Shown: positions 47,299 to 56,502, counted from the stretch's first letter. The stretch is DNA of 64,000 nucleotides from AWTP1-13 sp963827545 (GCA_963827545.1 CAWHBI010000042.1:1-64000); one strand, 5' to 3'. Numbers and translations: made by a program. Notes: generated from the letters alone by a model not told the origin.

Positions 47299-47537
47299 TG
47301 CGCCAGTTCGTAAGCGTAGTTTTCGATCACGGTATTGGCGAGCAGCTCGTTGCAGATCTTCTCGACCTGCTCGCGTGCCCGCCTCTCGTCGGTCTCGGAA
47401 AGATCGACCTCGATGTACTTGCCCTGGCGCACCTCGTTGACGCCTTGGAAGCCGAGGCTCGCCAGCGCGTTCTCGATCGCCTTGCCTTGCGGATCGAGGA
47501 CGCCGTGCTTGAGCGTGATCTTGATGCGCGCCTTCAT
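47295..47537 (-). CDS. purS: Phosphoribosylformylglycinamidine synthase subunit PurS
   Basis: 80 residues from ATG 47537. KARIKITLKHGVLDPQGKAI, ENALASLGFQGVNEVRQGKY and ICNELLANTVIENYAYEL are typical of PurS, the dimeric bridge that couples PurL and PurQ. Its stop overlaps the start of the secreted-protein gene (ATGA). Usually purQ follows directly. Confidence 0.95.
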   Translation of the reverse strand: MKARIKITLKHGVLDPQGKAIENALASLGFQGVNEVRQGKYIEVDLSETDERRAREQVEKICNELLANTVIENYAYELAQ

Positions 47538-47619
47538 GCGAGAAACCATGCGAAAAACCCGTGGGAGAATGCGCCGCGGCCGACGGTGGCGCCAGTGACG
47601 AAGCGCCTCAGGCTCCGCA

Positions 47620-48396
47620 TCAATGCGGCTTCGAGCTGACCAGCACCGGCCCGCTCCCTTTCGGCCGCGGGTTCTCTGTCAGCACACCAAGGCGGCGTGC
47701 AACCTCCTGATAGGCCTCCAGCACGCCACCCATGTCGCGGCGGAACCGGTCCTTGTCGAGCTTGTCGGAGGTGGCCAGATCCCAGAGCCGGCAGCAGTCG
47801 GGGCTGATCTCGTCTGCCAGGATGATGCGCATCTGCTCGTTGTCCCACTGGCGGCCGAACTCGATCTTGAAGTCGATCAGGCGGATGCCGATGCCGAGGA
47901 AGAGGCCAACGAGAAAATCGTTGATGCGCAGAGCCAGCGCCATGATCTCGTCGATCTCGGGCGGCGTGGCCCAACCGAACGCGGTGATGTGCTCCTCCGT
48001 GACCATGGGATCGCCGAGCTCGTCGTTCTTGTAGTAGAACTCGATGATCTGGCGCGGCAGGGGCTTGCCTTCCTCCAGTCCGAGGCGCTGTGCCAGCGAG
48101 CCCGCGGCGACGTTGCGCACCACCACCTCGAGGGGGATGATCTCCACCTCGCGGATCAGTTGCTCGCGCATGTTGAGGCTGCGCACGAAATGCGTCGGCA
48201 CCCCGATCTCGCCGAGCTTCACGAAGATATACTCGGACATGCGGTTGTTGAGCACGCCTTTGCCCTCGATCAGCGCGTGCTTCTTGTTGTTGAAGGCAGT
48301 CGCATCATCCTTGAAGTGCTGGATCAATGTGCCGGGCTCGGGCCCCTCGTAGAGCACCTTTGCCTTCCCCTCATACACGCGGCGCCGCTTGTTCAT
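47620..48396 (-). CDS. purC: Phosphoribosylaminoimidazole-succinocarboxamide synthase PurC
   Basis: 258 residues from ATG 48396 with a GAGGA site. NKRRRVYEGKAKVLYEGPEP (ATP loop), HFKDDATAFNNKKHALIEGK, VRNVAAGSLAQRLGLEEGK and DFKIEFGR/LADEISPDCCRLWD are all present. It joins CAIR with aspartate. It is the first gene of the leftward purC-purS-X-purQ group. Confidence 0.97.
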   Translation of the reverse strand: MNKRRRVYEGKAKVLYEGPEPGTLIQHFKDDATAFNNKKHALIEGKGVLNNRMSEYIFVKLGEIGVPTHFVRSLNMREQLIREVEIIPLEVVVRNVAAGSLAQRLGLEEGKPLPRQIIEFYYKNDELGDPMVTEEHITAFGWATPPEIDEIMALALRINDFLVGLFLGIGIRLIDFKIEFGRQWDNEQMRIILADEISPDCCRLWDLATSDKLDKDRFRRDMGGVLEAYQEVARRLGVLTENPRPKGSGPVLVSSKPH

Positions 48397-48728
48397 TCTT
48401 GTTGTCCTCACGATCGAGTTTCTGTCAGCTGGACCAGTGCCCGGAGGATTGCTTCCCCCTGAATTTGCAGCGTCTTTTTCCTTGCTGCGGCGCATGACGA
48501 GGGCCCGGCGTCGCATCCCGCGCTAGTGGCTCGGACACTAGCTGAAGCCCGGACCGGAAACAATGCATGCGGCCCATCATGGCATCTGCAACGTGCGACC
48601 GTTGATGGTCGGGTTGATCTGCGTCGCCCCCTCGGGCTATGGCTCGGGCAGCTGCCCTGAAACGGCCACACAAGTCATGTCCGTATAGAACACTTCGGGA
48701 ACACGCAAGGCCCGATGGGAGAGGCTGA
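48397..48728. other. Divergent promoter region between purC and the DUF1476 gene
   Basis: 332 bp without a credible gene. It must drive both directions. I could not place promoters or a PurR-like operator with confidence. Confidence 0.4.
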
Positions 48729-49061
48729 ATGACCACTTTCGACGAGCGCGAGAAGTCGTACGAGAAGAAGTTTGCGCTGGATGAAGCGTTGAAATTCAAG
48801 TCCGAGCAGCGGCGCAACAAGCTGCTGGGAGAGTGGGCGGCGGGAAAGCTGGGCCTGTCGGGACCGGCCGTGGACGACTATGTGAAGGCTGTCCGCAAGG
48901 CCGATCTGGCCTCGAAGGGCGACGAGGACGTATTCCAGAAAATTCGCAAGGATTTCGACGAGAAGCGCGTGAGCTTGCCCGATGCCGAGCTGCGCAAGAC
49001 GATGGTCGACTTCCTGGCAAAGGCTTTCCAGCAGATCGAGGCGGAACGCAAACCCGGCTGA
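48729..49061 (+). CDS. ATPase inhibitor subunit zeta (DUF1476)
   Basis: 110 residues, all helical. TTFDEREKSYEKKFALDEAL, then KFKSEQRRNKLLGEWAAGKL and DEDVFQKIRKDFDEKRVSL match the alphaproteobacterial zeta subunit, which inserts its N-terminus into F1 and blocks ATP hydrolysis by ATP synthase. The location next to purC is conserved in Rhizobiales. Confidence 0.93.
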   Translation: MTTFDEREKSYEKKFALDEALKFKSEQRRNKLLGEWAAGKLGLSGPAVDDYVKAVRKADLASKGDEDVFQKIRKDFDEKRVSLPDAELRKTMVDFLAKAFQQIEAERKPG

Positions 49062-49300
49062 GCAGTCCGGGTGCCGAAGTCCCACGCCCGATACGAAGGC
49101 CGTCGGCGGGCACGCTAGTTAGCATGGTAAACATAGCGTGGCGCGCGTCGCGTGATGAGCGCGGACGCCTGCCTCGGCCACGTCGGCAGGCGCGGGACGA
49201 GGCTTGCAATGCATTGACTTGACCTTTGCACCTCATTACCTGCTCAGGCGAACGGTGGGCGCTGCAGTTGCGGCCCGCCCCCGGCCCCAGGGAGACAAAC

Positions 49301-50137
49301 ATGGCTCGTACATCGCACAGGGCCCAGCGATCCAACGTCACCGCCGTCGACCCCATCTGGGCGGAGGTGCGGCGTGAGGCGGAGCAGGTCATACGCGCCG
49401 AGCCTGCGCTCGGCGGCTTCATCTATGCGACGATCCTGAGCAAGGAGCGCCTCGAGGATGCGGTCTGCCACCGGCTGGCGCAGCGTCTGAACCATTCCGA
49501 CGTCGATGCCGGTCTCATCAGCGAGACCTTCGAGCAGGTGCTCGCGGACCATCCTGAGCTGGGCCGCGCGTTCCGCGCCGATCTTGCCGCCGTTTACGAC
49601 CGCGACCCGGCGTGCAGCCGCTACATCGAGCCGCTGCTCTATTTCAAGGGCTTCCATGCGCTCGTGACGCACCGCTTTGCGCATGAGCTCCTGAAGCAGG
49701 GTCGCCGTGACTTCGCGCTCTACCTGCAGAGCCAGAGCTCGCGCATCTTTGCCGTCGACATCAACCCGGCGGCCCGCATCGGCATCGGCATCATGCTCGA
49801 TCACGGTACCGGCATCGTCATCGGCGAGACGGCGGCGTTGGGCGACAATTGCTCGCTTCTGCAGGGCGTGACGCTCGGGGGCACGGGCAAGGAGACCGGC
49901 GACCGTCATCCCAAGATCGGCGCCTATGTGATGATCGGCGCCGGTGCCAAGGTGCTCGGCAACATCAAGGTCGGCGACTGCTGCCGTATTGCCTCGGGCA
50001 GTGTGGTGCTGAAGGACGTGCCGCCGCAGACCACGGTTGCAGGGGTACCAGCCAAGGTCGTCGGCCCCGCCGGCTGCCCCGAGCCCGCACGCGCCATGGA
50101 CCAGCGCGTCGCGCCCGATGATTGCGGCTGCGGCTAG
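49301..50137 (+). CDS. cysE: Serine O-acetyltransferase CysE
   Basis: 278 residues from ATG 49301 with GGGAG. The N-terminal helical SATase domain (EVRREAEQVIRAEPALGGFI, YFKGFHALVTHRFAHELLKQ) leads into the left-handed beta helix: MLDHGTGIVIGETAALGDNC with catalytic Asp/His, LLQGVTLGGTGKETGDRHPK and GAGAKVLGNIKVGD. It makes O-acetylserine for cysteine synthesis. The C-terminal tail ends DDCGCG rather than the usual Ile, so the common cysteine-synthase docking residue is absent. Confidence 0.95.
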   Translation: MARTSHRAQRSNVTAVDPIWAEVRREAEQVIRAEPALGGFIYATILSKERLEDAVCHRLAQRLNHSDVDAGLISETFEQVLADHPELGRAFRADLAAVYDRDPACSRYIEPLLYFKGFHALVTHRFAHELLKQGRRDFALYLQSQSSRIFAVDINPAARIGIGIMLDHGTGIVIGETAALGDNCSLLQGVTLGGTGKETGDRHPKIGAYVMIGAGAKVLGNIKVGDCCRIASGSVVLKDVPPQTTVAGVPAKVVGPAGCPEPARAMDQRVAPDDCGCG

Positions 50138-50147
50138 GAGTAGAGCG

Positions 50148-50363
50148 GTGGAACCTCAAGAGCTGGTCAAGGTTCAGACCTACCTGCGCAAGGTATTCGG
50201 CGCCAAGACCTTGTCCGTGCGCGCGCGCCCCAAGATCAAGGACTCCGCCGAGGTCTATGTCGGCGACGAGTTCATTGGCACCCTGACCCGCGAGGACGAG
50301 GACGGCGAGCTTTGCTACCAGTTCCAAATGGCCATCCTCGAGATGGATCTCGACGAGGCATGA
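50148..50363 (+). CDS. DUF3126 family protein
   Basis: 71 residues from GTG 50148, with AGGAG seven bases upstream. VEPQELVKVQTYLRKVFGAK, VRARPKIKDSAEVYVGDEFI and GTLTREDEDGELCYQFQMAI match the short alphaproteobacterial DUF3126 family of unknown role. It follows cysE by 10 bp, an arrangement conserved in this order, so a link with cysteine or sulfur metabolism is possible. Confidence 0.9.
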   Translation: MEPQELVKVQTYLRKVFGAKTLSVRARPKIKDSAEVYVGDEFIGTLTREDEDGELCYQFQMAILEMDLDEA

Positions 50364-50383
50364 TCTTCCGGAGATAGGCGCCA

Positions 50384-50923
50384 ATGGCGCTCTACCAGCT
50401 CGACGGCGACCGCATTGCGGTGCCGGCCAACGGCCGCTTCTGGGTGGCCGACAATGCCGTCGTGGTGGGCAAGGTAACGATCGGGGAAGACGCCAGCATC
50501 TGGTTCAATTCCGTCGTGCGTGGCGACAACGAGCCGATCGTGATCGGCGCCAGGGCCAACGTGCAGGACGGCTGCGTGCTCCACACCGATCCCGGCTTTC
50601 CGCTCGATATCGGGGCGGAGGCCACCATCGGGCACATGGTCATGCTGCATGGCTGCAGCATCGGCCGCGGTACGCTCATTGGCATCGGTGCGATCGTGCT
50701 GAATGGTGCCAGGATCGGCGAGGAATGCCTGATCGGTTCCGGCGCCCTGGTTCCTGAAGGCAAGGAAATCCCTGCGCGCTCCGTGGTGATGGGCGCGCCC
50801 GGCAAGATTACCCGGCAGGTCACGGACAAAGACTTGGAAAGAATGCGGTGGGGTGTGGAGCTCTACGTGAGCAGGTGGCAGGCCTACGCCCGCTCGTTCA
50901 AGCTGCAGGCGGGCCCGGATTAG
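50384..50923 (+). CDS. Gamma-carbonic-anhydrase-like hexapeptide-repeat protein
   Basis: 179 residues. The left-handed beta helix is built of hexapeptide turns: NAVVVGKVTIGEDASIWFNS, VVRGDNEPIVIGARANVQDG, VLHTDPGFPLDIGAEATIGH. Three histidines at metal-like positions (VLHTD, IGHMVMLHGC) match the gamma-CA/YrdA/PaaY family. True carbonic anhydrase activity is unproven for most members. It is third in the cysE-DUF3126 unit. Confidence 0.88.
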   Translation: MALYQLDGDRIAVPANGRFWVADNAVVVGKVTIGEDASIWFNSVVRGDNEPIVIGARANVQDGCVLHTDPGFPLDIGAEATIGHMVMLHGCSIGRGTLIGIGAIVLNGARIGEECLIGSGALVPEGKEIPARSVVMGAPGKITRQVTDKDLERMRWGVELYVSRWQAYARSFKLQAGPD

Positions 50924-50962
50924 CGCGCATCTGGAAGCGGTGTCACCTGAAGAGGAATGCAG

Positions 50963-51000
50963 AAAAAAACGAGCCGGGCTGGTGTTCCAGTCCCGGCTCG
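50963..51000 (-). terminator. Rho-independent terminator for the leftward protease gene
   Basis: Stem CGAGCCGGGCTGG / CCAG-t-CCCGGCTCG (50970-50982 with 50987-51000, one bulge, loop TGTT). On the minus strand it is followed by GTTTTTTT (plus-strand A-run 50963-50969). It ends the transcript of 51082-51729. For the rightward gamma-CA gene it provides only the hairpin. Confidence 0.85.
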
Positions 51001-51081
51001 GAGGGCAGGTCCGGTGTGGGCATGGCAGGGTGAGGGCTTCCCGGACCTGGTTCCTGTGACCGCTGCTGCAGCGCTTCCGAT

Positions 51082-51729
51082 CTAGCGGGACCTGCGCACC
51101 CCTGCAGATGGCATCGCCGAATTCATCTCTCGGGGATCAAGCGACATCCAGATGCGCGGGTTGAGATACGACTGGCGCATCACGAAGTCGTAGCGTGTGC
51201 GATGCCAGACCTTGATTTCATCGGTCTTGTTGTCGAGGATGAAGTCGCCCTGCAGGGTGCGCGCAGTGAGCACCGCGTGCCCCTCGCCCTTTTCGTCGCG
51301 CACCACGGTCATCAGCAGTGCGCTTGCCGGCCAGCCCAAGGCCATCAGCCGCTTGCGCTTCATGAGCGCGTAGTCTTCGCAATCGCCCCTTGCGGCCGGG
51401 ATGGTCCAATAGTCGGTCTGTCCGTAAAGCTCGATGTCCGTGACCGGCTCGATCTCGTGGTTGACCGTGCGGTTGACGGCGTCCAGCTCGGCGAGCCGCT
51501 CCCGCGAGGCGTGGAAGCGTTGCTCCTCCTGCCGACCTTGCGCGCACTCTTGGGGCACGCGCTCGCAGAACTGTACAAAGCCGTACGGTGGCTGCGAGAG
51601 GCCGAAGACCCGCATGAAGGGCGAAGCATAGTCCTGCCCTCGAGGCACTGTTGCCGGGTCGGCCAGGGCCGTGGCCGAAAGTGCCAGGGCTGCTGCCAGC
51701 CCCGCCAGAAACCCTACGCTCGGCTTCAT
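51082..51729 (-). CDS. Bacterial transglutaminase-like cysteine protease (BTLCP/DUF920)
   Basis: 215 residues from ATG 51729. A signal peptide (GFLAGLAAALALSATALA) targets it to the periplasm. The catalytic triad is Cys117 (RGDCEDYALMKRKRLM), His151 (GEGHAVLT) and Asp166 (FILDNKTDEIK). Homologues such as LapG cleave surface adhesins under c-di-GMP control, and others are uncharacterised. Neighbouring PilZ and PAS genes hint at similar signalling here, though no adhesin or LapD is in the window. Confidence 0.9.
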   Translation of the reverse strand: MKPSVGFLAGLAAALALSATALADPATVPRGQDYASPFMRVFGLSQPPYGFVQFCERVPQECAQGRQEEQRFHASRERLAELDAVNRTVNHEIEPVTDIELYGQTDYWTIPAARGDCEDYALMKRKRLMALGWPASALLMTVVRDEKGEGHAVLTARTLQGDFILDNKTDEIKVWHRTRYDFVMRQSYLNPRIWMSLDPREMNSAMPSAGVRRSR

Positions 51730-51873
51730 GCTAACCTCGTCACCCACCCGCCGCCACATTACCGAGGAGCTGCTCAGTTTCGCTGAGCCTTCGGTCCACA
51801 ATTCGACGCAACTTTTCTACGCGCTTGTTTCGAACTTCTGCTGGTTCCGTCACCGTCGCTTAACCATGACGCG

Positions 51874-52512
51874 TCAGCCGAAATGGCGCCTCAGCGTGTC
51901 TTGGTTCTGGTTGTCGATGAACTGGACGCCGAAGCCTTGCGCATGGTGCCGCATAACGCGGGCCCTCAGCTTGCCCAGGGTCACTTCCGTGCCGATCTCG
52001 GGCCGCGCCGGCGTGCCGATCGAGGCGCCGGAAATCGAGATGTCCAGCACACGGCAGGTGAGCTTGATCCCTTCCGCCAGCTCGAGCGATTGCAGCGCGT
52101 TTCCAGGCGGCGCGATGCGTTCGTGGCGCCGCCCTTCCGCTCCATCGAGCTCCGAGCGGTTGGCGAGCCAGGTCAGCTTGTCCGCGAGCTTTTCACGCCT
52201 ATGCTTCGTAGCCACGATCTTGAAGGCAAATCCGCCCTCGAATTGTCGGGCAACCGTACCCTCGATGCCGCCGACCTGGTCGAAGTAGGCGACGATACGC
52301 TCGCCGGGCCCCATAGCAACGGCGGCCATGGGCCTGATCGCAGCTCCGCCGGCGGAAATGTCGATGAGCTTGCAGGGATACTCCTGCTTGTTCTCACGCA
52401 TGAAGCGCCCGAGCAACTCGACGACGATGCGCTTGTGGCGGCGTCGGTCGGGAGCGACGCGGCTGAGGAGCCCGTGCGAGCGGCGAGCAAAGGTCGACGG
52501 GCTGCCGTGCAT
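51874..52512 (-). CDS. Protein with two PilZ domains
   Basis: 212 residues. Two PilZ-like modules occur in series: RRRHKRIVVELLGRFMREN...LIDISAGGAAIRP and GRRHERIAPPGNALQSLELA...VLDISISGASIGT. Each has an RxxxR-like arginine cluster and D-x-S-x-x-G, the c-di-GMP-binding signature. There is no output domain, so it probably acts by protein contact. It lies 144 bp upstream of the periplasmic protease gene in the same direction. Confidence 0.85.
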   Translation of the reverse strand: MHGSPSTFARRSHGLLSRVAPDRRRHKRIVVELLGRFMRENKQEYPCKLIDISAGGAAIRPMAAVAMGPGERIVAYFDQVGGIEGTVARQFEGGFAFKIVATKHRREKLADKLTWLANRSELDGAEGRRHERIAPPGNALQSLELAEGIKLTCRVLDISISGASIGTPARPEIGTEVTLGKLRARVMRHHAQGFGVQFIDNQNQDTLRRHFG

Positions 52513-52664
52513 GGAGAGCCTGCGCGTCTTGTTGTGGGGCGGGCGAATGGCTCACTATGGCTGCCAGGGCCTTAATGAAGGCCTAATCCGTGCCCACGAT
52601 TGGGACCAGCTCCCGCAAACTTTCAGAAATCATCCGAAAGGCGCGTGGCATGCGCAACGCCACG

Positions 52665-53285
52665 CTATTCCTTGTTGCGGCCGCCATCGAGGACACGAAA
52701 GCTGCGTCGTTCGTCTCCAACAACACGGACCTGTGAACCTGCGGGCAAAAATGGTGCGCGCCCTGTCCGCTCCACGAGCGCGTGCGGCCTTCCATCCGGC
52801 CAGATCTGCTCGTGCCGGATGAGGCGCTTGTCGGTCAGCTGCTCGTGGCCAAGCCAATGCGGCGTGGTCAGCGCAGTCATGGCGCCGATCACACGCTCCA
52901 TGGCGTTGTTGGCGTGCGTGAGCGGCAGCAGGATCGCCTCCAGTTGCACGCGCCGCGTCGTGCCGGCACTGGCCTCGATGGTGAGAAGAGTGACAGCGCC
53001 CTGCTCGCAGGCAAAATCCAGGTGGCGTGCAAGGGCAGCACGATCTGGCTCGGCCCAGCCGTCGAGGATGTTGGTGCCACGCAGCTCGGCTCGAAATATT
53101 TCGCAAAGTCGCGTGCCCGCCAGCCGATAGCGGTAAGTGGCGGGATCTGTGCGCTCCAGCATGAAGGTCTCGGGCAAGATTGAGCCGATGCGGGCCGGCT
53201 CGATCTCTAGGCGCCGGGGAGCCACGCGGCCGGCGCGCAGCTCGTTCCAGTAGGCATAGAGCGTTTGTATCGTTCTTTGCTTCAT
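52665..53285 (-). CDS. PAS-domain protein (PAS_5 type)
   Basis: 206 residues from ATG 53285. QTLYAYWNELRAGRVAPRRL, EIEPARIGSILPETFMLERT and YRYRLAGTRLCEIFRAELRG match the stand-alone PAS_5 family of alphaproteobacteria. No kinase, cyclase or DNA-binding part is present. The ligand is unknown. Same direction as the PilZ gene, which suggests a common signalling role. Confidence 0.83.
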   Translation of the reverse strand: MKQRTIQTLYAYWNELRAGRVAPRRLEIEPARIGSILPETFMLERTDPATYRYRLAGTRLCEIFRAELRGTNILDGWAEPDRAALARHLDFACEQGAVTLLTIEASAGTTRRVQLEAILLPLTHANNAMERVIGAMTALTTPHWLGHEQLTDKRLIRHEQIWPDGRPHALVERTGRAPFLPAGSQVRVVGDERRSFRVLDGGRNKE

Positions 53286-53593
53286 GCCACTCGTAGGCTC
53301 TGGTACCTGGCTGCTCGCCCCTGCCTGCGCGCCTCGTACTGCTCTCGGTTCGCCGTCTGTGCCGAAATGGGACAGGCACGCTGTGCGCAAGTTGCAGGAG
53401 GTTGATGAGCACCCTTCGTGCCACGGTCCATGCTGCGAGGCCTCGCGGTCAGCGCGGCGCGCAGCTTAGTTGCCGTTAGGGTTTCTGCGCGCTCCTGAAG
53501 CCCGACCGTTGCGGGCTTAATCTTCCGTTAGGGTTGTCAGGGCGAGGCCGGGTGTGTAAGCGGGCGGGCAAGAACCTGGAGCACCTATTCCCC
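53286..53593. other. Divergent region between PAS and rhomboid genes
   Basis: 308 bp. No gene is supported. It contains short direct repeats of CCGTTAGGGTT (about 53470 and 53525) that may be regulatory or chance. Confidence 0.35.
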
Positions 53594-54319
53594 GTGAAGC
53601 AACGCCAACCGATCTTGAATGCGCCGGGCGTCGTCGTGGGAATTCTGGGCATCTTTCTGGCGTTGCATCTCGCGCGCAGTCTGCTGCCCGAAGAGCAGGG
53701 AGCCTGGCTCACCGTGTTGCTGGCTTTCATCCCGGCGCGCTTGGGCGGATCGGCGCGCGAGCTTCCCGGCGGCGAGGCTGCCTCCATCACTCAGTTTGTG
53801 ACTCATCAGTTCCTGCATGGTGATATCACTCACCTGCTGATCAACTCGGCGTGGTTCCTCGCCTTTGGCACCTCGGTGGCGCGCCGCACCGGCCCGGTGC
53901 GCTTCGTGACCTTTTTTCTGCTGTGCGGCATCGCTGGCGCAGCGCTGTTCGCGTTCCTCAACGCCAGCGCGTCGAGCATCATGGTCGGCGCCTCGGGTGC
54001 CGTCTCCGGCCTCATGGGCGCGGCGATCCGCTTCCTGCTGCGGCCGCTGAGCGAGGGTGACGCCGACGGCATCGCCGGGAAGACGCGTCACCCGCCTCTG
54101 ATGAGCCTGCGCGCCACGTTCGCCGACCGCCGGGTTTTGGCCGTCATGGCGGGTTGGACACTGCTCAACGTGCTGATGGCCTGGGGCGCTTCTGGGCTCG
54201 TGGACGGGATGAGCATAGCCTGGGAGGCTCACCTTGGTGGCTTCTACACCGGGCTTCTGACCTATGGTTTGTTTGATGACCCGCCGATCATTCATCATGA
54301 TGTTGCGGTTGCGGAATAA
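53594..54319 (+). CDS. Rhomboid-family intramembrane serine protease
   Basis: 241 residues from GTG 53594 (start uncertain; an in-frame TTG lies at 53534). Six membrane segments. TQFVTHQFLHGDITHLLINS then AWFLAF is the rhomboid loop. Catalytic Ser134 is in VGASGAVSGLMGA and His213 in WEAHLGGFYTG. It cleaves membrane-protein segments; substrate unknown. A CBS gene follows in the same direction. Confidence 0.9.
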   Translation: MKQRQPILNAPGVVVGILGIFLALHLARSLLPEEQGAWLTVLLAFIPARLGGSARELPGGEAASITQFVTHQFLHGDITHLLINSAWFLAFGTSVARRTGPVRFVTFFLLCGIAGAALFAFLNASASSIMVGASGAVSGLMGAAIRFLLRPLSEGDADGIAGKTRHPPLMSLRATFADRRVLAVMAGWTLLNVLMAWGASGLVDGMSIAWEAHLGGFYTGLLTYGLFDDPPIIHHDVAVAE

Positions 54320-54480
54320 GACCCTTGCGCGCCGTCCCGAAACCGGCCCACTATTAGACTAAAGACTGAGGCTGTAGGCAAAACGCAACTGCCCTGGTGG
54401 CGGGACCGTGGCGCAGAGCCGGGCGGTTTGGCCGCAAGGCGCCACGCCCCTCCAGCGGGCGCTACTGCCGGAGAACGTTC

Positions 54481-54912
54481 ATGAATGTTGCTGTGATCCT
54501 GAGACAAAAGGGCCGGGCGGTCACGACTGCGTCCCCGGCCGCAACACTGCTGGAAGTCGCCAACAAGCTGGCCGCCAAGCGTATCGGTGCCATCGTCGTG
54601 GTCGGCCCGCGCGGCGAGGTGGCCGGCATCATCTCCGAGCGCGACATCATTCGCGCTCTGGCCGAATCCGGGCCCGACAGCCTGACACGGCCGGTGTCGG
54701 AGTCCATGACCCGCCAGGTCGTCACCTGCCAGGAGACCGACACGCTCGATGAGCTCATGGCGATGATGACGGCACGGCGCTTCCGGCACCTGCCGGTGCT
54801 CACCGATGGCGCGCTAGTCGGCATCATCTCGATTGGCGACGTGGTCAAACATCACGTGGCGGAAGTGGAGATGGAAGCCACCGCGATGCGCGAGTACATC
54901 ACGCAGAGCTGA
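54481..54912 (+). CDS. Protein with paired CBS domains
   Basis: 143 residues with a GGAG site. Two CBS modules form one Bateman pair: VTTASPAATLLEVANKLAAK...GIISERDIIRALAESG and VVTCQETDTLDELMAMMTAR...LVGIISIGDVVKHHVAEVE. These bind adenine nucleotides or similar ligands. The stand-alone form is common in alphaproteobacteria and of unknown target. Confidence 0.9.
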   Translation: MNVAVILRQKGRAVTTASPAATLLEVANKLAAKRIGAIVVVGPRGEVAGIISERDIIRALAESGPDSLTRPVSESMTRQVVTCQETDTLDELMAMMTARRFRHLPVLTDGALVGIISIGDVVKHHVAEVEMEATAMREYITQS

Positions 54913-55037
54913 GGTGGATCCCGAGTGGGTGACGCCGCCGATCAGGCCGTGCGCGCCAGTACGGCGCCGGGCGTGCGGCGGGACGCGATCTCGCGCCGAA
55001 TGTCATCGATCTCGCGCTTTGCGGCGACGATGCCGCA

Positions 55038-55892
55038 TTAAATCATCGCCTCGGCGCGATGGAAATCGAACAGGCCGAAGGTGGGCAGGCGCGGCGTGAC
55101 GATGACATCGGGTGGATCGCCGGCAAGCCGGGAGCGGGCGATGCGGTCCTGCACGATGTTGAACGCTTCCATCATCACTCTCGAGATCCCCGGGCCGCTC
55201 TCGCTGCGCCCGAAGAATTGGCGCTGCAGCAACTTCTTGACGGCGCGACCGTTGCGGGAGAACACGCTCAGCTCTTCTGCCGGCGGTGCTGATGGGGGCG
55301 GAAGCGCGTCCATGTGTGCCACCACAGTGCCCCGCCCGCTCGAGTCCGCATTGACGCTGACTGCGATCACGTAGCGGGCGCCCAGCGCCCGGCACACGGA
55401 CACGGGGATCGGATTGACCAAGGCACCATCGAACAGCCAGCGGCCTTCGATGTTGACCGGCTTGAAGATGCCTGGCAGCGCGTAGGATGCGCGCATCGCA
55501 TCGACGATCTGTCCCCGCGCCAGCCAAGTCTCATGGCCGGTGCCGATTTCGGTTGCCACAGCCACGAAACGCGTGGCGAGGGATTCGATCGCCACGCCCT
55601 TCAACCTGGCATCGAGCACATCGTTCAGTCTCTGACCGTGGATCAGGCCCGAGCCTGCGAGATTGAAATCGAGAAAGCCCAGGACCTTGCGGCGCGTCAG
55701 ACCGCGCGCAAAGTCTTCCAGCGCGTCGAGCTCTCCGGCGACGTAGCAACCGCCGACCACCGCGCCCATCGATGTCCCGGCGATGATGTCGGGATGAATG
55801 CCGGCCTCGTTCAAGGCGCGGATAACACCGATATGCGCCCATCCGCGCGCCGAACCGCCTCCGAGCGCCAGACCGATTTTGCAATCGCCCAT
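55038..55892 (-). CDS. Patatin-like phospholipase (RssA/NTE type)
   Basis: 284 residues. The oxyanion loop is GGGSARGWAHIGVI. The nucleophile elbow is GTSMG with Ser41. The catalytic Asp155 is in LFDGALVNPIP. This is the patatin Ser-Asp dyad. It probably hydrolyses membrane phospholipids or lysophospholipids; no signal peptide is seen. ATG 55892 is chosen. A short CTAGAGCAAG (55906-55915) just upstream matches the end of the palindromic repeat family. Confidence 0.9.
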   Translation of the reverse strand: MGDCKIGLALGGGSARGWAHIGVIRALNEAGIHPDIIAGTSMGAVVGGCYVAGELDALEDFARGLTRRKVLGFLDFNLAGSGLIHGQRLNDVLDARLKGVAIESLATRFVAVATEIGTGHETWLARGQIVDAMRASYALPGIFKPVNIEGRWLFDGALVNPIPVSVCRALGARYVIAVSVNADSSGRGTVVAHMDALPPPSAPPAEELSVFSRNGRAVKKLLQRQFFGRSESGPGISRVMMEAFNIVQDRIARSRLAGDPPDVIVTPRLPTFGLFDFHRAEAMI

Positions 55893-56082
55893 CGCTGTAC
55901 CCCGCCTAGAGCAAGCCCTGCGTCGGCGAGCTCTTGGAATGCCTCGTCCCCTGTGCAAAGCGTAGGGCGGAGGAATTAATCCACCCCTACGCTGGGGTTA
56001 ATGCTGAACTACGAGGCGTGCCACCGCGGCAATCATTTTGCTCCGGGGACAGCTTGAGCGACAGGAAACAGGGGAAAGAGGG

Positions 56083-56502
56083 TTAAGCGCGGGTCATCTG
56101 GAGCTTTGGCGACGGCTTGGCCCCCAGGGGAACCGACCTGTAGAAACAGGAGCGCGCGCCCGTATGACAGGCTACTCCGTCGCCCTCGACCTGCGCTTTC
56201 AGCCACAGGACATCCTGGTCGCAGTCGGTGAGTATCTCCGCCACGCGCAAGACGTTGCCGCTGTCCTCGCCCTTCTTCCATAGCCGCCCGCGTGAGCGGC
56301 TCCAGAAGTGGCCAATGCGCGTTTCCAGGGTGAGGGCCAGCGCTTCCTCGTTCATCCATGCGAACATCAAGACGCCACCCTTCGCAGCGTCGGTCAGGAT
56401 CGCGGGGATCAGGCCGTCTGCGTCGAACTTCGGCTGGAACGTCGAGCCGCGCTCGATGTCCTCGATCGTGCCACGGGGGGCAAACCGGGGGTCAGCAGCC
56501 AT
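56083..56502 (-). CDS. hisI: Phosphoribosyl-AMP cyclohydrolase HisI
   Basis: 139 residues. VLMFAWMNEEALALTLETRI, GHFWSRSRGRLWKKGEDSGN, and the zinc/magnesium ligands DCDQDVLWLKAQ and ACHTGARSCFYR define HisI. It opens the adenine ring of PR-AMP in histidine synthesis. There is no fused HisE domain. It follows folE by 37 bp, a conserved arrangement in Rhizobiales. Confidence 0.96.
   Translation of the reverse strand: MAADPRFAPRGTIEDIERGSTFQPKFDADGLIPAILTDAAKGGVLMFAWMNEEALALTLETRIGHFWSRSRGRLWKKGEDSGNVLRVAEILTDCDQDVLWLKAQVEGDGVACHTGARSCFYRSVPLGAKPSPKLQMTRA

Noticed and set aside
51859..51868. CTTAACCATG upstream of the transglutaminase-like protease gene, like a CtrA half-site
   Set aside because: A single half-site of this length is expected by chance and no second half is properly spaced.
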